64,000 nt of DNA, from contig JBJEOB010000118.1 of NCBI GenBank assembly GCA_051880495.1, positions 1-64,000 of the forward strand, written 5' to 3'. Shown here one piece after another: positions 52,067-61,279 of this stretch. The notes below the pieces were generated by a model. The model saw only the letters and a program-made list of their open reading frames with translations, was not told the DNA's origin and did not search any database. Position 1 is the stretch's first letter, and each line of letters begins with the position of its first letter. The translations under genes were made by a program, and so were the position numbers. The stretch is from MGBC120314 sp051880495 (GTDB lineage: Bacteria; Bacillota; Clostridia; Lachnospirales; Lachnospiraceae).

Positions 52067-53530
52067 CTATTTAAATTCTTTCACAATGTACCCATTCAAA
52101 TCAAGCTTCTGAAAAGTATCCGTGCTTATGACAATTGCGTCATGCCACATGCTTCCACACAGTTCATCTCTGTCATCAACCGCATAAACAAAATCATATG
52201 AAAGAAAATGACCTGCATAATACTGTTCCGCATCATCATTAATGCCAACAGCAATAACCTGCTGCCTTTTCTTAAAATCAATATCTTTATATTCCTGATA
52301 TGGCTTATTGACATCCCAGAGTATATGATGCCCGCTCTTTCTTCTGACATTCGGAGGATATGTCATAAATGACTTTCCCACATGTAAACAGGCCGCATGG
52401 CAGATATTTTCAGGTATACCAATCAGTCGTCTGCCAAATGGTACATCCTTCAGTTTATTAAAGTCATCCTGCCCATAAAATTTTCTCTTCCCCTTATCCA
52501 TAAATCTTGCAAGGGGAGTATAAAGAAATGCTTCTTCAGCCTGTGCACTTTTAAGATGATATTCCAGTCTGTCCCAGAGTTCATCATAAGACATCTCAAG
52601 CGATAATGCATAAGCCTTTTCGTAGTCTATATCAGATACCCTGTCCTTTATCCATTCCTGCATGCCATATACCTTACAGAACATGGCATATTGGTAGTAC
52701 ATTACATTCGTCATCTGTGCTTTTTGTTTACCGGCGTCTAAAAACACCTTATCAAGCGGCAGAATATCAATCCATATTCCTTCATTGCACCTCTGGTTTT
52801 TATTGATTGGTACAATTGCAGTAGTATTGCTGTTTCTCACCTTGGCATATCCGCCAAAGAAACATTCCCTGTCGCTTTGCGGAGTCTGCAAAAAGAAAGG
52901 TTCCTTCAGCTCATTCCCTGCCACCTCAATAAATCTGTCATAGTTATCCCTTGTCATGGCGATATCTATATCATCATCCCACGGAATTATTCCATGATGT
53001 CTTACTGCCCCAAGCAGGCTCCCGTAAAATGCAGTATATTTTATATCATGACGCCTGCAGATATCATCAACCTGTTCAAAAAGCTCATACAGGCAATTCT
53101 GTATTCCAATAAGCTCCTCGCTCCTCTCGTACGGTGTTTCTATTTCACACTGTATGTCCGCGAAACAAAATGCCATACGTCTTTCATCACCACCGGGTGC
53201 TTTAACTAACTTTCCCTCTGTTTTAAAACTAAGATGTCTGGTTTCATTTGGATTTAGTTCAATATAAACATTATATCTGTCCGGCAGCAAAACACCCTGT
53301 ATCTTCAAATCATCAAGGTATATATCTACATGTTTATTCCTTGTTTCGTCAAGCGCAACAAGAGAAAAAGTAACAGAAAATACGATTGGTTTGTCTGATG
53401 GATTATGAATACCCATGGTTGCATGGTTATTGATTGCCCAAAACCACTTTTTACCGTCTGTTCCTTCAGGATAACTAAATCCCGATACCGGCCATATATA
53501 TCCATTTTCTGCTATCCAACTCTGTTCCAT
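52067..53530 (-). CDS. LicD-family phosphotransferase with N-terminal GF-W-W beta module
   Basis: 487 residues. Residues ~17-131 form a beta module: GFSYPEGTDGKKWFWAINN, alternating hydrophobic strands, then ERRMAFCFADIQCEI, matching the repeat pattern of the giant protein (GFDxxE...NRWSW...RxMLFQLRNL). The LicD domain follows (YTAFYGSLLGAVRHHGIIPW; Asp185-187 and Asp189). The last ~60 residues resemble the end of a Rossmann unit. Likely transfers a phospho-alcohol to the glycan. First gene behind the promoter at 53559-53588. Confidence 0.88.
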   Translation of the reverse strand: MEQSWIAENGYIWPVSGFSYPEGTDGKKWFWAINNHATMGIHNPSDKPIVFSVTFSLVALDETRNKHVDIYLDDLKIQGVLLPDRYNVYIELNPNETRHLSFKTEGKLVKAPGGDERRMAFCFADIQCEIETPYERSEELIGIQNCLYELFEQVDDICRRHDIKYTAFYGSLLGAVRHHGIIPWDDDIDIAMTRDNYDRFIEVAGNELKEPFFLQTPQSDRECFFGGYAKVRNSNTTAIVPINKNQRCNEGIWIDILPLDKVFLDAGKQKAQMTNVMYYQYAMFCKVYGMQEWIKDRVSDIDYEKAYALSLEMSYDELWDRLEYHLKSAQAEEAFLYTPLARFMDKGKRKFYGQDDFNKLKDVPFGRRLIGIPENICHAACLHVGKSFMTYPPNVRRKSGHHILWDVNKPYQEYKDIDFKKRQQVIAVGINDDAEQYYAGHFLSYDFVYAVDDRDELCGSMWHDAIVISTDTFQKLDLNGYIVKEFK

Positions 53531-53558
53531 CGCACACCAACCCTATTTTATAACTTAT

Positions 53559-53588
53559 ATTATAATACCTAACACGTCTCTAATTCAA
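53559..53588 (-). promoter_or_regulatory. Sigma-A promoter within the polysaccharide locus
   Basis: Minus strand TTGAAT (53583-53588), 18-base spacer, TATAAT (53559-53564), about 29 bases before the LicD ATG at 53530. It would drive LicD-rmd-araC-GT4s-giant gene. Confidence 0.68.
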
Positions 53589-53601
53589 TGATAAAATCGG
53601 T

Positions 53602-54852
53602 TCAATGTTTTATTATATCCTGAAACAGGAAAAACTTCTCCAAATCAAGTGCGAATACATTCTCAAAGCCCTTGTTTTCCAGTATTCCTTTAATTTCATC
53701 ATGAAGGTATGGAAAAGTTGCAATAATAACAACACACTCATCACGCTTATCAACATAATCATCTATCAGATGTACGGCAACGCCTTCCACGACAGCTTCA
53801 TTTTGCTTCATGTTTGACACCACAAATGCTTCCTGTCTGATATTATTGTCCTTCAAAAAGCCTGCGACCTGTTTTCCGACTATTCCTGCTCCAAACACAA
53901 GGATTCTTTTATTATTAAGTGAATCAAAAAATTTCTTCTTTTCTGTGTCAATACGCTCAACATATTCGTTTATCTCATCGCCCTCAAGCAGCAATTTATC
54001 TTTATTTTCAACACCGATAATTTCATTCAGCTCATGTGCAAGCGTATACATACGTTCATCACCCAATGTGGCAAACCTGTATATCAGTGCAGATAATTCG
54101 CCATGGATATCCTTAATAATTTCAGGAAATATTTTTTTCATATCTGCTTCCACGGCTATACTAAGACTGTCTCTCATTCCCATTGCCGAATGAACAGCCT
54201 TTTCCAAATCAAGCGTATCTTTTTTGTGTTCCTTGCGGTAACAATAAGTAATATCCTTAAGGCAGTATACTCTTTTTGAAGCCGCAATTGCTTTTAAAAA
54301 GAACACCGGATCCTCACATCTTCTGTAATCAGGAAATGTAATTTTGTTATCTAAAATCATTCTGCGGTTGTATATAAAACGCCAGTATCCCGCAAATGCC
54401 TCAAATTCTTCCTTCGCAATCCAGCCATCCTGCGAAAATACCATCCCCGGTCTCAGACCGTCATATGTATATACGCCATTCCTGAAATTACAGACAGAAC
54501 CACCACAAATAAAGGCAGATTTTTCCTCTGCCTTCTCATACATTTTCTGCAATGTGTCATCAGTATAATAAAAATCATCCGAATCCATAAATGCAATATA
54601 TTTACCTTTTGCATGTAAAATGGCACTATTTCTTGCTGCTCCCGGTCCCTTGTTAGTCTGCTTAAGAACAATTACATTTGCATGCTTTAAGGCATATTCA
54701 TCCAAAACGGCCGGTGTATTATCCCTGCTGCCATCATCCACACAAATAACTTCTATATCTTTTAATGTCTGACCTAACACGCTGTTAAGACATTCCCCTA
54801 AAAATTTTTCCGCATTATAACATGGAATAATTATGCTGATTTTTGTATCCAT
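53602..54852 (-). CDS. GT2 glycosyltransferase with C-terminal Rossmann domain
   Basis: 416 residues from the MDTK start (GAGGT 6-7 bases upstream). The GT-A domain (1-220) has ISIIIPCYNAEKFLGECLNS, VDDGSRDNT, GPGAARNSAI and the metal-binding DSDDFYY. A helical linker is followed by a PglD-like Rossmann unit (about 310-416) beginning KRILVFGAGIVGKQVAGFL. This second domain is unusual on a GT2 and is related to those at 46317 and 54863. It follows the Rossmann-HAD gene by 10 bases. Confidence 0.9.
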   Translation of the reverse strand: MDTKISIIIPCYNAEKFLGECLNSVLGQTLKDIEVICVDDGSRDNTPAVLDEYALKHANVIVLKQTNKGPGAARNSAILHAKGKYIAFMDSDDFYYTDDTLQKMYEKAEEKSAFICGGSVCNFRNGVYTYDGLRPGMVFSQDGWIAKEEFEAFAGYWRFIYNRRMILDNKITFPDYRRCEDPVFFLKAIAASKRVYCLKDITYCYRKEHKKDTLDLEKAVHSAMGMRDSLSIAVEADMKKIFPEIIKDIHGELSALIYRFATLGDERMYTLAHELNEIIGVENKDKLLLEGDEINEYVERIDTEKKKFFDSLNNKRILVFGAGIVGKQVAGFLKDNNIRQEAFVVSNMKQNEAVVEGVAVHLIDDYVDKRDECVVIIATFPYLHDEIKGILENKGFENVFALDLEKFFLFQDIIKH

Positions 54853-54862
54853 CCGAAAACCT

Positions 54863-57004
54863 CTATTCATAAATTGGCATCTCGCGTTTTCTTATAAATG
54901 AATTATCATAATAAAAAATATCTTTTAATTCTTTAGATAAATCGATATTGCCATCTGCAAATTCTCCAAAAAAATCATTAACAAAAAATCGATCCAACTG
55001 TGATTCTCTTCCGAAAATATCTAAATAGTCTTTCATAAAATCACAAATACCACTGTTAATCAGCTCACGTTTGTCAAATGTATTCTGATTAATCCCTTCA
55101 TCAGCACATATAAATCTGCCATTTTCGTCCACCGCCTTAATCATCCCATATGGAGCAGTGAAAAAACTCTCTGTGAATAAGTCCATACGTCTTATGTTAC
55201 ATTTCTTTGCAAGCGGATCATCACTATGCTGGAAACAAGGAATCATTTTATTTTTGTCATTATAATAATTCTCTGCACTCTTATTAACCGCAAAATAGAA
55301 CCCCTTAAGCTCTTTACCCAACGTCTTTGATAAGTAAAATTGATTGCTTCCATAGAACCACAAATCAACAATTGCATCTGTATCCCCTATATCCATACTA
55401 TCGAGATAATTTTTATAACTTTTAATTTCATTGCCAAGTGTCTCTGAAATAATATTTTGATAAGGTATCATCCATTTTCTTACCTGTTCGGCATCGTTGG
55501 GAATATTGACCGTTTTTTTACTATTCATATCGCCCTCGACCTTAATATCAAAACGGTCACACATGAAATCCATAAATGAACCGTTATAAGGAAGTTCAAG
55601 AAGTTCATCATACTTATCTTTATCTTTGAGTGATGAAACCACAACAATTCTTCTTGATATCGCAAAATATTGATTATCAGGCCAATCTGAAGATTTAAGC
55701 AAATGTTTTAAAAACAAATAGTCCTTTTCAATTAGATAACAGTCCCTCGACATAAATAAAAGTCGATTGATGTTATTTTTTCTGCATTCTTCAACAAGCC
55801 ATAAAAGAAAAGAATATATTACTCCACCCCATAAACAATAACCCATTTCATGAAAGGCTTTTAACTCTACCTTTCCTTTGCTGTTACTCAATGCAAACGG
55901 ACTATTAAACAGAGTGTTTATAATCAATCCCATAAAAACAGACTCTTCCAAATTACATATCTTCGATGCAATTCGTGAAACAGATGACTGTTCAAGCATC
56001 TTAGAGGCAGACATTACATAATAAGTATCTATTCCATAACTTTGCGGTATTTTTACATCACTCTGAACATTGTCACCTATATGGAGCGCTTTCTTTCCTA
56101 AAAGCACATTCTGTGTATAATATTCCCAAAGTTCTCCGCTCTTTTTATTCTTCTTTATCTCAGACGAAATAATAATTCTTACAGTATTATTTACCCCGCA
56201 TAATTTTAGAATTTGTGCAATTACCTCTGACGAAAAATACATATCACTTATTAAATAAACTTCTTTATCTTCTGCGACAGAATTGCATAAATCAACCATA
56301 TCTTTACGAGGTACACAAAGACTTTTTTCTGTATTTATTTCCAGTTGTCTAACCAGTTCAAGTGTCTCCACAGGCAGCTGCCATGCAAGATTCATTTCCC
56401 TGTACACCTCATCAAGCGATAAATTTCTGTCATTGCAGGTAAGTGATGTCTCTAATCGTATCTTATAGAAATCAATATCAAGAGAATATTCTTTTTTCAA
56501 ACGAAACTCCACCAGTTTAAAAACATCCTGAGGCAAATATATTTTCCTCATTATCAATGTATCAAATATATCGAACGATACTACATCATATTCTCTTATT
56601 TTTTCTTCTAATTCATTGATATTATTATTCCAGTACGGATTATATGCATATTGATTTATAACATCATCTTTGGCAATTTCCCCATTCAGAAAATAAACAG
56701 GAATAGTTATATTCTTAATACGATTGTATATAATATGCCAATAGGTTTCCGCCGTATTTATAATCACTAAATCGGCTGTCTTTTCTGCCTCATGCACATC
56801 TATAACAGGAAGTCCATACATTACCTTGCCGAGATTATTTTCATCTCTATCCATCAGACCTACAAAATTAAAATCAGAAACGCCTGCCAATAATGTCGCC
56901 GTATATCGCCCGATTCCATATAATACGATTTTCTTATCTTTCATTGTCCCAAAGATATTTCTAAATGCATCTATCTCTGATTGATAATTTTTATTACCTG
57001 ACAT
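54863..57004 (-). CDS. Rossmann-HAD protein related to the giant glycosyltransferase
   Basis: 713 residues. An N-terminal PglD-like Rossmann domain (about 24-110, IVLYGIGRYTATLL) is followed by a HAD-like domain (about 138-340) with VVSFDIFDTLIMRK (Asp145), YLISDMYFSSE and LHIGDNVQSDV. The C-terminal ~370 residues have no family I recognise but align in order with the region after the HAD domain of the giant protein: FNSPFA, then LLFMSRDCYL against VLFAARDGYL, then LPYNGS against VPYAGT. Function unknown; a phosphatase or phosphotransfer role on the glycan is possible. Confidence 0.8.
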   Translation of the reverse strand: MSGNKNYQSEIDAFRNIFGTMKDKKIVLYGIGRYTATLLAGVSDFNFVGLMDRDENNLGKVMYGLPVIDVHEAEKTADLVIINTAETYWHIIYNRIKNITIPVYFLNGEIAKDDVINQYAYNPYWNNNINELEEKIREYDVVSFDIFDTLIMRKIYLPQDVFKLVEFRLKKEYSLDIDFYKIRLETSLTCNDRNLSLDEVYREMNLAWQLPVETLELVRQLEINTEKSLCVPRKDMVDLCNSVAEDKEVYLISDMYFSSEVIAQILKLCGVNNTVRIIISSEIKKNKKSGELWEYYTQNVLLGKKALHIGDNVQSDVKIPQSYGIDTYYVMSASKMLEQSSVSRIASKICNLEESVFMGLIINTLFNSPFALSNSKGKVELKAFHEMGYCLWGGVIYSFLLWLVEECRKNNINRLLFMSRDCYLIEKDYLFLKHLLKSSDWPDNQYFAISRRIVVVSSLKDKDKYDELLELPYNGSFMDFMCDRFDIKVEGDMNSKKTVNIPNDAEQVRKWMIPYQNIISETLGNEIKSYKNYLDSMDIGDTDAIVDLWFYGSNQFYLSKTLGKELKGFYFAVNKSAENYYNDKNKMIPCFQHSDDPLAKKCNIRRMDLFTESFFTAPYGMIKAVDENGRFICADEGINQNTFDKRELINSGICDFMKDYLDIFGRESQLDRFFVNDFFGEFADGNIDLSKELKDIFYYDNSFIRKREMPIYE

Positions 57005-57022
57005 ATTATCTCCAATACATAA

Positions 57023-57829
57023 CTAAACCTTAATCCTGCTTACAGGGTGAACCTTCCGCTGATTTTGTGGAGGAAGCTCCATATAATTTCCGAACTTAAA
57101 GCTCAGATAGCTGTCATAATCCTTAATTCCTTTAAATGTAACGCCTTCAAAAACTATATCTTCACTGTTTTCATACCAGTTTCTTAAATATCCCCACTCA
57201 TCATTTGGAGTAGGGAAGGTTAGGATTCTTACCATCCTTGTAGTTTTACGTCCGGCAGCTTTCACCATTCTGTTGTAATATTTAAAAACATCTTTTTCCG
57301 GAATTTTATCTAAAGCCGTAAAAATCATTCTTTTAACAGGATTCTTATCAGCAACTTTTCCTACTTTCGACCAGAGGATTTTTCTTACGCAGAAGCATTC
57401 AAAATTCTTAAGACTACGTAAAATGTAATTATCAGGAACTGAATCCAGCGGGAAAACGTCTATAAAAACACCCTGTTTATACGGCATGTGCTCCTGATGT
57501 TCACGCAAAAATTCCGTGTTTTTCATTCGAAGCTTTCCATAACCCCAACGGTAACCTTTAGTATTCCTGTGATCCTGAAAATAAAATCTTGATGTGTCAA
57601 GCTCTGTCTTACACGCCTCTCTAAACTTCTCATATTCAGGTCTTAACAATGCTACATCAGCATCATCATCCCACGGTATAAATCCGCCGTGACGAACTGC
57701 TCCCAAAAGCGTTCCCGCAATTATATTGTAATGTATATCACATTTCTTACAAATTCTGTCGACTTCCTTCAGCAGCTCAAGCTCGTCAAGCTGTAATCTG
57801 CGGAGTGTCTCCTGATCTAATTCTATCAT
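57023..57829 (-). CDS. LicD-family phosphotransferase
   Basis: 268 residues from MIELDQE (AGAGGG 7 bases upstream; a 19-codon longer reading is rejected). A minimal LicD without the added beta module: helical lead DELELLKEVDRICKKCDIHY, IAGTLLGAVRHGGFIPWD, Asp54-56 and Asp58, and GVFIDVFPLDSVPDN. Third LicD in the window, 28 bases downstream of the metallophosphoesterase gene, suggesting that phospho-alcohol addition and removal are encoded together. Confidence 0.92.
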   Translation of the reverse strand: MIELDQETLRRLQLDELELLKEVDRICKKCDIHYNIIAGTLLGAVRHGGFIPWDDDADVALLRPEYEKFREACKTELDTSRFYFQDHRNTKGYRWGYGKLRMKNTEFLREHQEHMPYKQGVFIDVFPLDSVPDNYILRSLKNFECFCVRKILWSKVGKVADKNPVKRMIFTALDKIPEKDVFKYYNRMVKAAGRKTTRMVRILTFPTPNDEWGYLRNWYENSEDIVFEGVTFKGIKDYDSYLSFKFGNYMELPPQNQRKVHPVSRIKV

Positions 57830-57857
57830 CTGATTACCCTCTGACAAAATAAGTTTA

Positions 57858-59150
57858 TTACACGTATCGGTCCTCTCCCGCACCAAAACGAATAAAATCG
57901 ATTTTATTTTCTTTTGTGGAAACTACCATGACATCCCATAAATCCTGACTTACCGTGTTTCTTTTTCTGTCAGGCGTAAATGAGCCATCCGGCTTTTTAT
58001 CCTTAAAATCTTCCAGCTTATTACAGCCTACCCCAATAATTGGAAACCTTTTCCCGGTATATACCTGGTCAGCATGGTTGTGTCCATGAACATATGCCAT
58101 AACACAGTTATTGTGGGACGCATGATAATCTTCCAATACCGAAATAAGTTCATCACCGTTTCTGATTACGTCACTCCAGAAATGAATCTGCGGCAATGGA
58201 GGAACATGTGCAAACACAAGAATTTTATATCCACAAGGTGTACCTGGTAACGTATCACGAAGCCAGTCTACCTCCTCTTTCGGAAAGCCGTATCTTATTT
58301 CCTGTGTCTGGTCAAATGAATACAAAAAATACATTCGAAGTTTATATTCATCATTATCCACATAATAATACGCCAGATTTTTATTTAAGTAAAATTCTGC
58401 ACATTCTTCCTCAGTAATCAGTTCCGGATTACCTTTAAAATAATTTGAATCATGATTACCAAGGCACACATAAAACGGCTTACCAAAGCCGCCGAGGCAG
58501 TCCATAATTTTTAATGAATACTCTTTAGTTACCGAAAGCGGTGTCATTCCGTCAGTCAAATCTCCCAGATGAACCAGCATATCAATATTGGTATTTTGCA
58601 TTACCCTGTCAATATTATGAGCTGTATCCTCCCATGTTCCATTCACAACATAGTGGCTGTCCGACAAAAGTAAAATCTTCAGGTTGTCATTATCTGAATA
58701 AGCATTTACCTTGTCAGAAACACGTTTACACTCATCCTGAAAATAACCCGGCATGACATATTCCCTGTCTTCAACTTCCAGTTCACATATGCCGTCTAAT
58801 TCTGCCGGTTCAATATAAGCATTTCCTTTATCCTTACGAATCATCACCCTGATATATCCATCCTCACAGGCAGTGTATGATTTATTCTTCCATTCATGAA
58901 CTGATTTTTCAGGGCAGTATGTGGACCAGTTTTCCTCATCCTGATAACAGTATGTATATATAAGTCTGTCCTCTGTTTCACATGAATAAAAAAATAACCG
59001 GTAATCATATTGCTCATCAAGCCAATGCAGTATGCTGCCTGCGTATACTTTGTAGAAACGAAATGTTGCTGCCAAATCATTGCCTGCACTTACTGCATAC
59101 CCGCTTTCCGGGTCAATTGCCTTACACGGTTCAAAAATTATTTTACTCAT
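57858..59150 (-). CDS. Calcineurin-like metallophosphoesterase with N-terminal beta domain
   Basis: 430 residues from MSKIIF (GGAGA about 6 bases upstream). The phosphoesterase part (about 155-400) has all five metal motifs: LLSDSHYV, HLGDLTDG, LGNHDS, FAHVPP and VHGHNH. The N-terminal ~125 residues are beta-rich with several Trp/Tyr and may bind glycan. No signal peptide or membrane helix is seen, so it should be cytoplasmic. It overlaps the GDPD gene by 8 bases. Substrate is probably a phosphodiester or monoester of the CDP-alcohol pathway. Confidence 0.88.
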   Translation of the reverse strand: MSKIIFEPCKAIDPESGYAVSAGNDLAATFRFYKVYAGSILHWLDEQYDYRLFFYSCETEDRLIYTYCYQDEENWSTYCPEKSVHEWKNKSYTACEDGYIRVMIRKDKGNAYIEPAELDGICELEVEDREYVMPGYFQDECKRVSDKVNAYSDNDNLKILLLSDSHYVVNGTWEDTAHNIDRVMQNTNIDMLVHLGDLTDGMTPLSVTKEYSLKIMDCLGGFGKPFYVCLGNHDSNYFKGNPELITEEECAEFYLNKNLAYYYVDNDEYKLRMYFLYSFDQTQEIRYGFPKEEVDWLRDTLPGTPCGYKILVFAHVPPLPQIHFWSDVIRNGDELISVLEDYHASHNNCVMAYVHGHNHADQVYTGKRFPIIGVGCNKLEDFKDKKPDGSFTPDRKRNTVSQDLWDVMVVSTKENKIDFIRFGAGEDRYV

Positions 59151-59916
59151 ACATCTCTCCATCTTTTATTTTGGGAACATATTCTTCTGCTGCATTTGTA
59201 AAAATATCAGTTATACCAATTCTTTCAAGCCCATCCGTATCCTTAAGCTGTATTTCTCTCGTATCAGGGAAGAAAGGTTCCTCCTCCCACGTATTCCATG
59301 CCCTGACAGGCAGGCTTGTGTATTCACATATATTTTCAACATCCATTCTGTTCACAAACGGATGCAGTGCATCAACATTAATCCGCCTTGAAATGTCCAG
59401 GCAGTCTTTAAGGCTTGGTGACAAAATTCCTGTCACAACACTGCCTTTAAGTTCTTTGAGAAGCTTAACTGACTCCGGCGAAAAAGATGAATAAACTATT
59501 CTGTCTTCCAATCCGTATTCTGCCACCAGGTCAAGAATTTTCTGCTCCATCCCCTCATATGGTTCTATGCTGTTTTTAAGCTCTATATTGATAAGAAGTC
59601 CCTGCTGTTTACATGGCTTTTCAACAAGGTCAAATACCTCTCTCATTGTCGGTATTCTCTCATATGGTATATTTGATTCGGGATTAGACACTATCTTTAG
59701 CTCTTTTAATTCTGAAAGTGCCATATCCTTAACGTATCCGGTCCCATCAGTTGTTCTGTCAACTTTTTCATCATGAATAACAACAAGTTCACCATCTTTA
59801 GACAACTGGATATCAAGCTCTATTCCGGTTATTTTGTATTCCAGGCACTTTGAAAATGATGATATAGTATTTTCCGGATATCTGTACGAACAGCCGCGAT
59901 GGGCCCAGATTTTCAT
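59143..59916 (-). CDS. Glycerophosphodiester phosphodiesterase
   Basis: 257-residue TIM-barrel enzyme that splits glycerophosphodiesters into glycerol-3-P and an alcohol. Motifs: WAHRGCSYRYPENTISSF with catalytic His, IELDIQLSKDGELVVIHDE with the metal Glu/Asp and second His, and LLINIELK. No signal peptide, so cytoplasmic. It could supply glycerol-3-P to the TagD-like cytidylyltransferases of the locus. Overlaps the metallophosphoesterase gene and follows the fusion gene by 3 bases. Confidence 0.93.
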   Translation of the reverse strand: MKIWAHRGCSYRYPENTISSFSKCLEYKITGIELDIQLSKDGELVVIHDEKVDRTTDGTGYVKDMALSELKELKIVSNPESNIPYERIPTMREVFDLVEKPCKQQGLLINIELKNSIEPYEGMEQKILDLVAEYGLEDRIVYSSFSPESVKLLKELKGSVVTGILSPSLKDCLDISRRINVDALHPFVNRMDVENICEYTSLPVRAWNTWEEEPFFPDTREIQLKDTDGLERIGITDIFTNAAEEYVPKIKDGEMYE

Positions 59917-59919
59917 TGG

Positions 59920-61275
59920 TTAATTCCTCTTTTCCCTTAGTTTTCTTCTCTGCTCAAGAAATTTTTCCATTATTCCTGCCATTGCAATTGATTCTTCCTC
60001 GGTAAACTTATATGATCTTCCCTTGTGTCCCTGAATCATATATGCAAAGTCACTGATTTCATAACGCAGACCCTGTCCCAAAAACTTGGTAAAATAACGT
60101 TCCTTCTTGGACGGGTCTTCAAATCTGACTTCAAAATACTGTGTAAGCCACCATGGGGACTCCGCCAGAATATAGCCCTTTGTTCCGGCAATAACAAGCT
60201 GTCCCTCGGATTTTACACCTACGCCGCTCTTGGATAATGCCATGCCGTTTTCATAGACAAAGGATGCCTTTGTGTACAAATCCAGCCCGTTTTCATCAAG
60301 ACAGCTGTCAAATCTGACTTCCTTGTAATTAGTTCCCATCAGTTTAACAATTGGCAACAGTGTATGACTTCCAAACTCCGTAAAGCCTCCGCCATATTCC
60401 AAATCTTTTCTCTCACGCATATCGGCGGCTGTAAGTCTTGTAAAACAAGCTTCAACATCACATACCCTTCCAATCACACCGCTTTTTGCAATTCCTATCA
60501 TCTGTACAAATCCCGGACAGTATGCCGTCTTTATCGCTTCTAACAGAACACATTCTTTCCGCCTTGCGATTTCAAACAATTCTTGTGCTTCTGCCTTCTT
60601 AAATGCCAGCGGTTTTTCACAGAGTACATGCTTACCATGCTCCAATGCGGTCTTGGCATACCCATAGTGGGTCTCATGCGGGGAAGCTATATAAACTGCA
60701 TCAACCTGCTCCAGAAACTCCTCAAAATCATCTGAATAATGATCCAATTCAAACTTCTCGCAAAACTCCCTTGCGCTGTCTATATTTATATTATAAACAC
60801 TGTTTACAATGACACCACTGACATACTTGGCCTCCGGTACAAAACGTACCGCAATTCTTCCTGTTCCGATTACTCCAATGCGGATAATCGGATAATTCTG
60901 TGCACGCAGCATTGTAGACGATACATTTTTGGTTCTTTCGAGATATACTACCTCGCAAAACTCTTTCATATAATCAAATGCGCCTACCCAGTCTGAACCG
61001 ACCGTAAATATATCGATGCCATATTTCTGGACATCCTCAACCTTTTGTCCCGGATGGTCCTCCACTATTATCTCGTCAGCAAATCCTGTCTTTCTTACAT
61101 TTTCAATTCTCTTATCAAGGGAATCAACAATATTTAACTTGCCGCGTGACTCATCGTACTGCTCCGTTGTTACGCCGACAATAAGATAGTCTCCTAAAGC
61201 TTTTGCTCTTTTTAACAGATTGTAATGTCCTTCATGAAACAAATCATAAGAACCATACGTAATTACCTTTTTCAC
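59920..61275 (-). CDS. Fusion of TagD-like cytidylyltransferase and Gfo/Idh/MocA oxidoreductase
   Basis: 451 residues. The N-terminal domain (1-128) is a glycerol-3-P-type cytidylyltransferase: TYGSYDLFHEGHYNLLKRA (HEGH at 14-17) and KNVSSTMLRA in place of the ISTTxIR motif. The C-terminal domain (132-451) is an NAD(P) oxidoreductase: GVIGTGRIA (134-142) and the catalytic CEKPLAF (EKP at 220-222). The pairing suggests one protein that reduces a keto-sugar or triose derivative and activates the alcohol phosphate as its CDP form, by analogy to the CDP-ribitol enzyme Bcs1, which uses a different reductase fold. Substrate unknown. Confidence 0.9.
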   Translation of the reverse strand: MKKVITYGSYDLFHEGHYNLLKRAKALGDYLIVGVTTEQYDESRGKLNIVDSLDKRIENVRKTGFADEIIVEDHPGQKVEDVQKYGIDIFTVGSDWVGAFDYMKEFCEVVYLERTKNVSSTMLRAQNYPIIRIGVIGTGRIAVRFVPEAKYVSGVIVNSVYNINIDSAREFCEKFELDHYSDDFEEFLEQVDAVYIASPHETHYGYAKTALEHGKHVLCEKPLAFKKAEAQELFEIARRKECVLLEAIKTAYCPGFVQMIGIAKSGVIGRVCDVEACFTRLTAADMRERKDLEYGGGFTEFGSHTLLPIVKLMGTNYKEVRFDSCLDENGLDLYTKASFVYENGMALSKSGVGVKSEGQLVIAGTKGYILAESPWWLTQYFEVRFEDPSKKERYFTKFLGQGLRYEISDFAYMIQGHKGRSYKFTEEESIAMAGIMEKFLEQRRKLREKRN

Positions 61276-61279
61276 CTGT

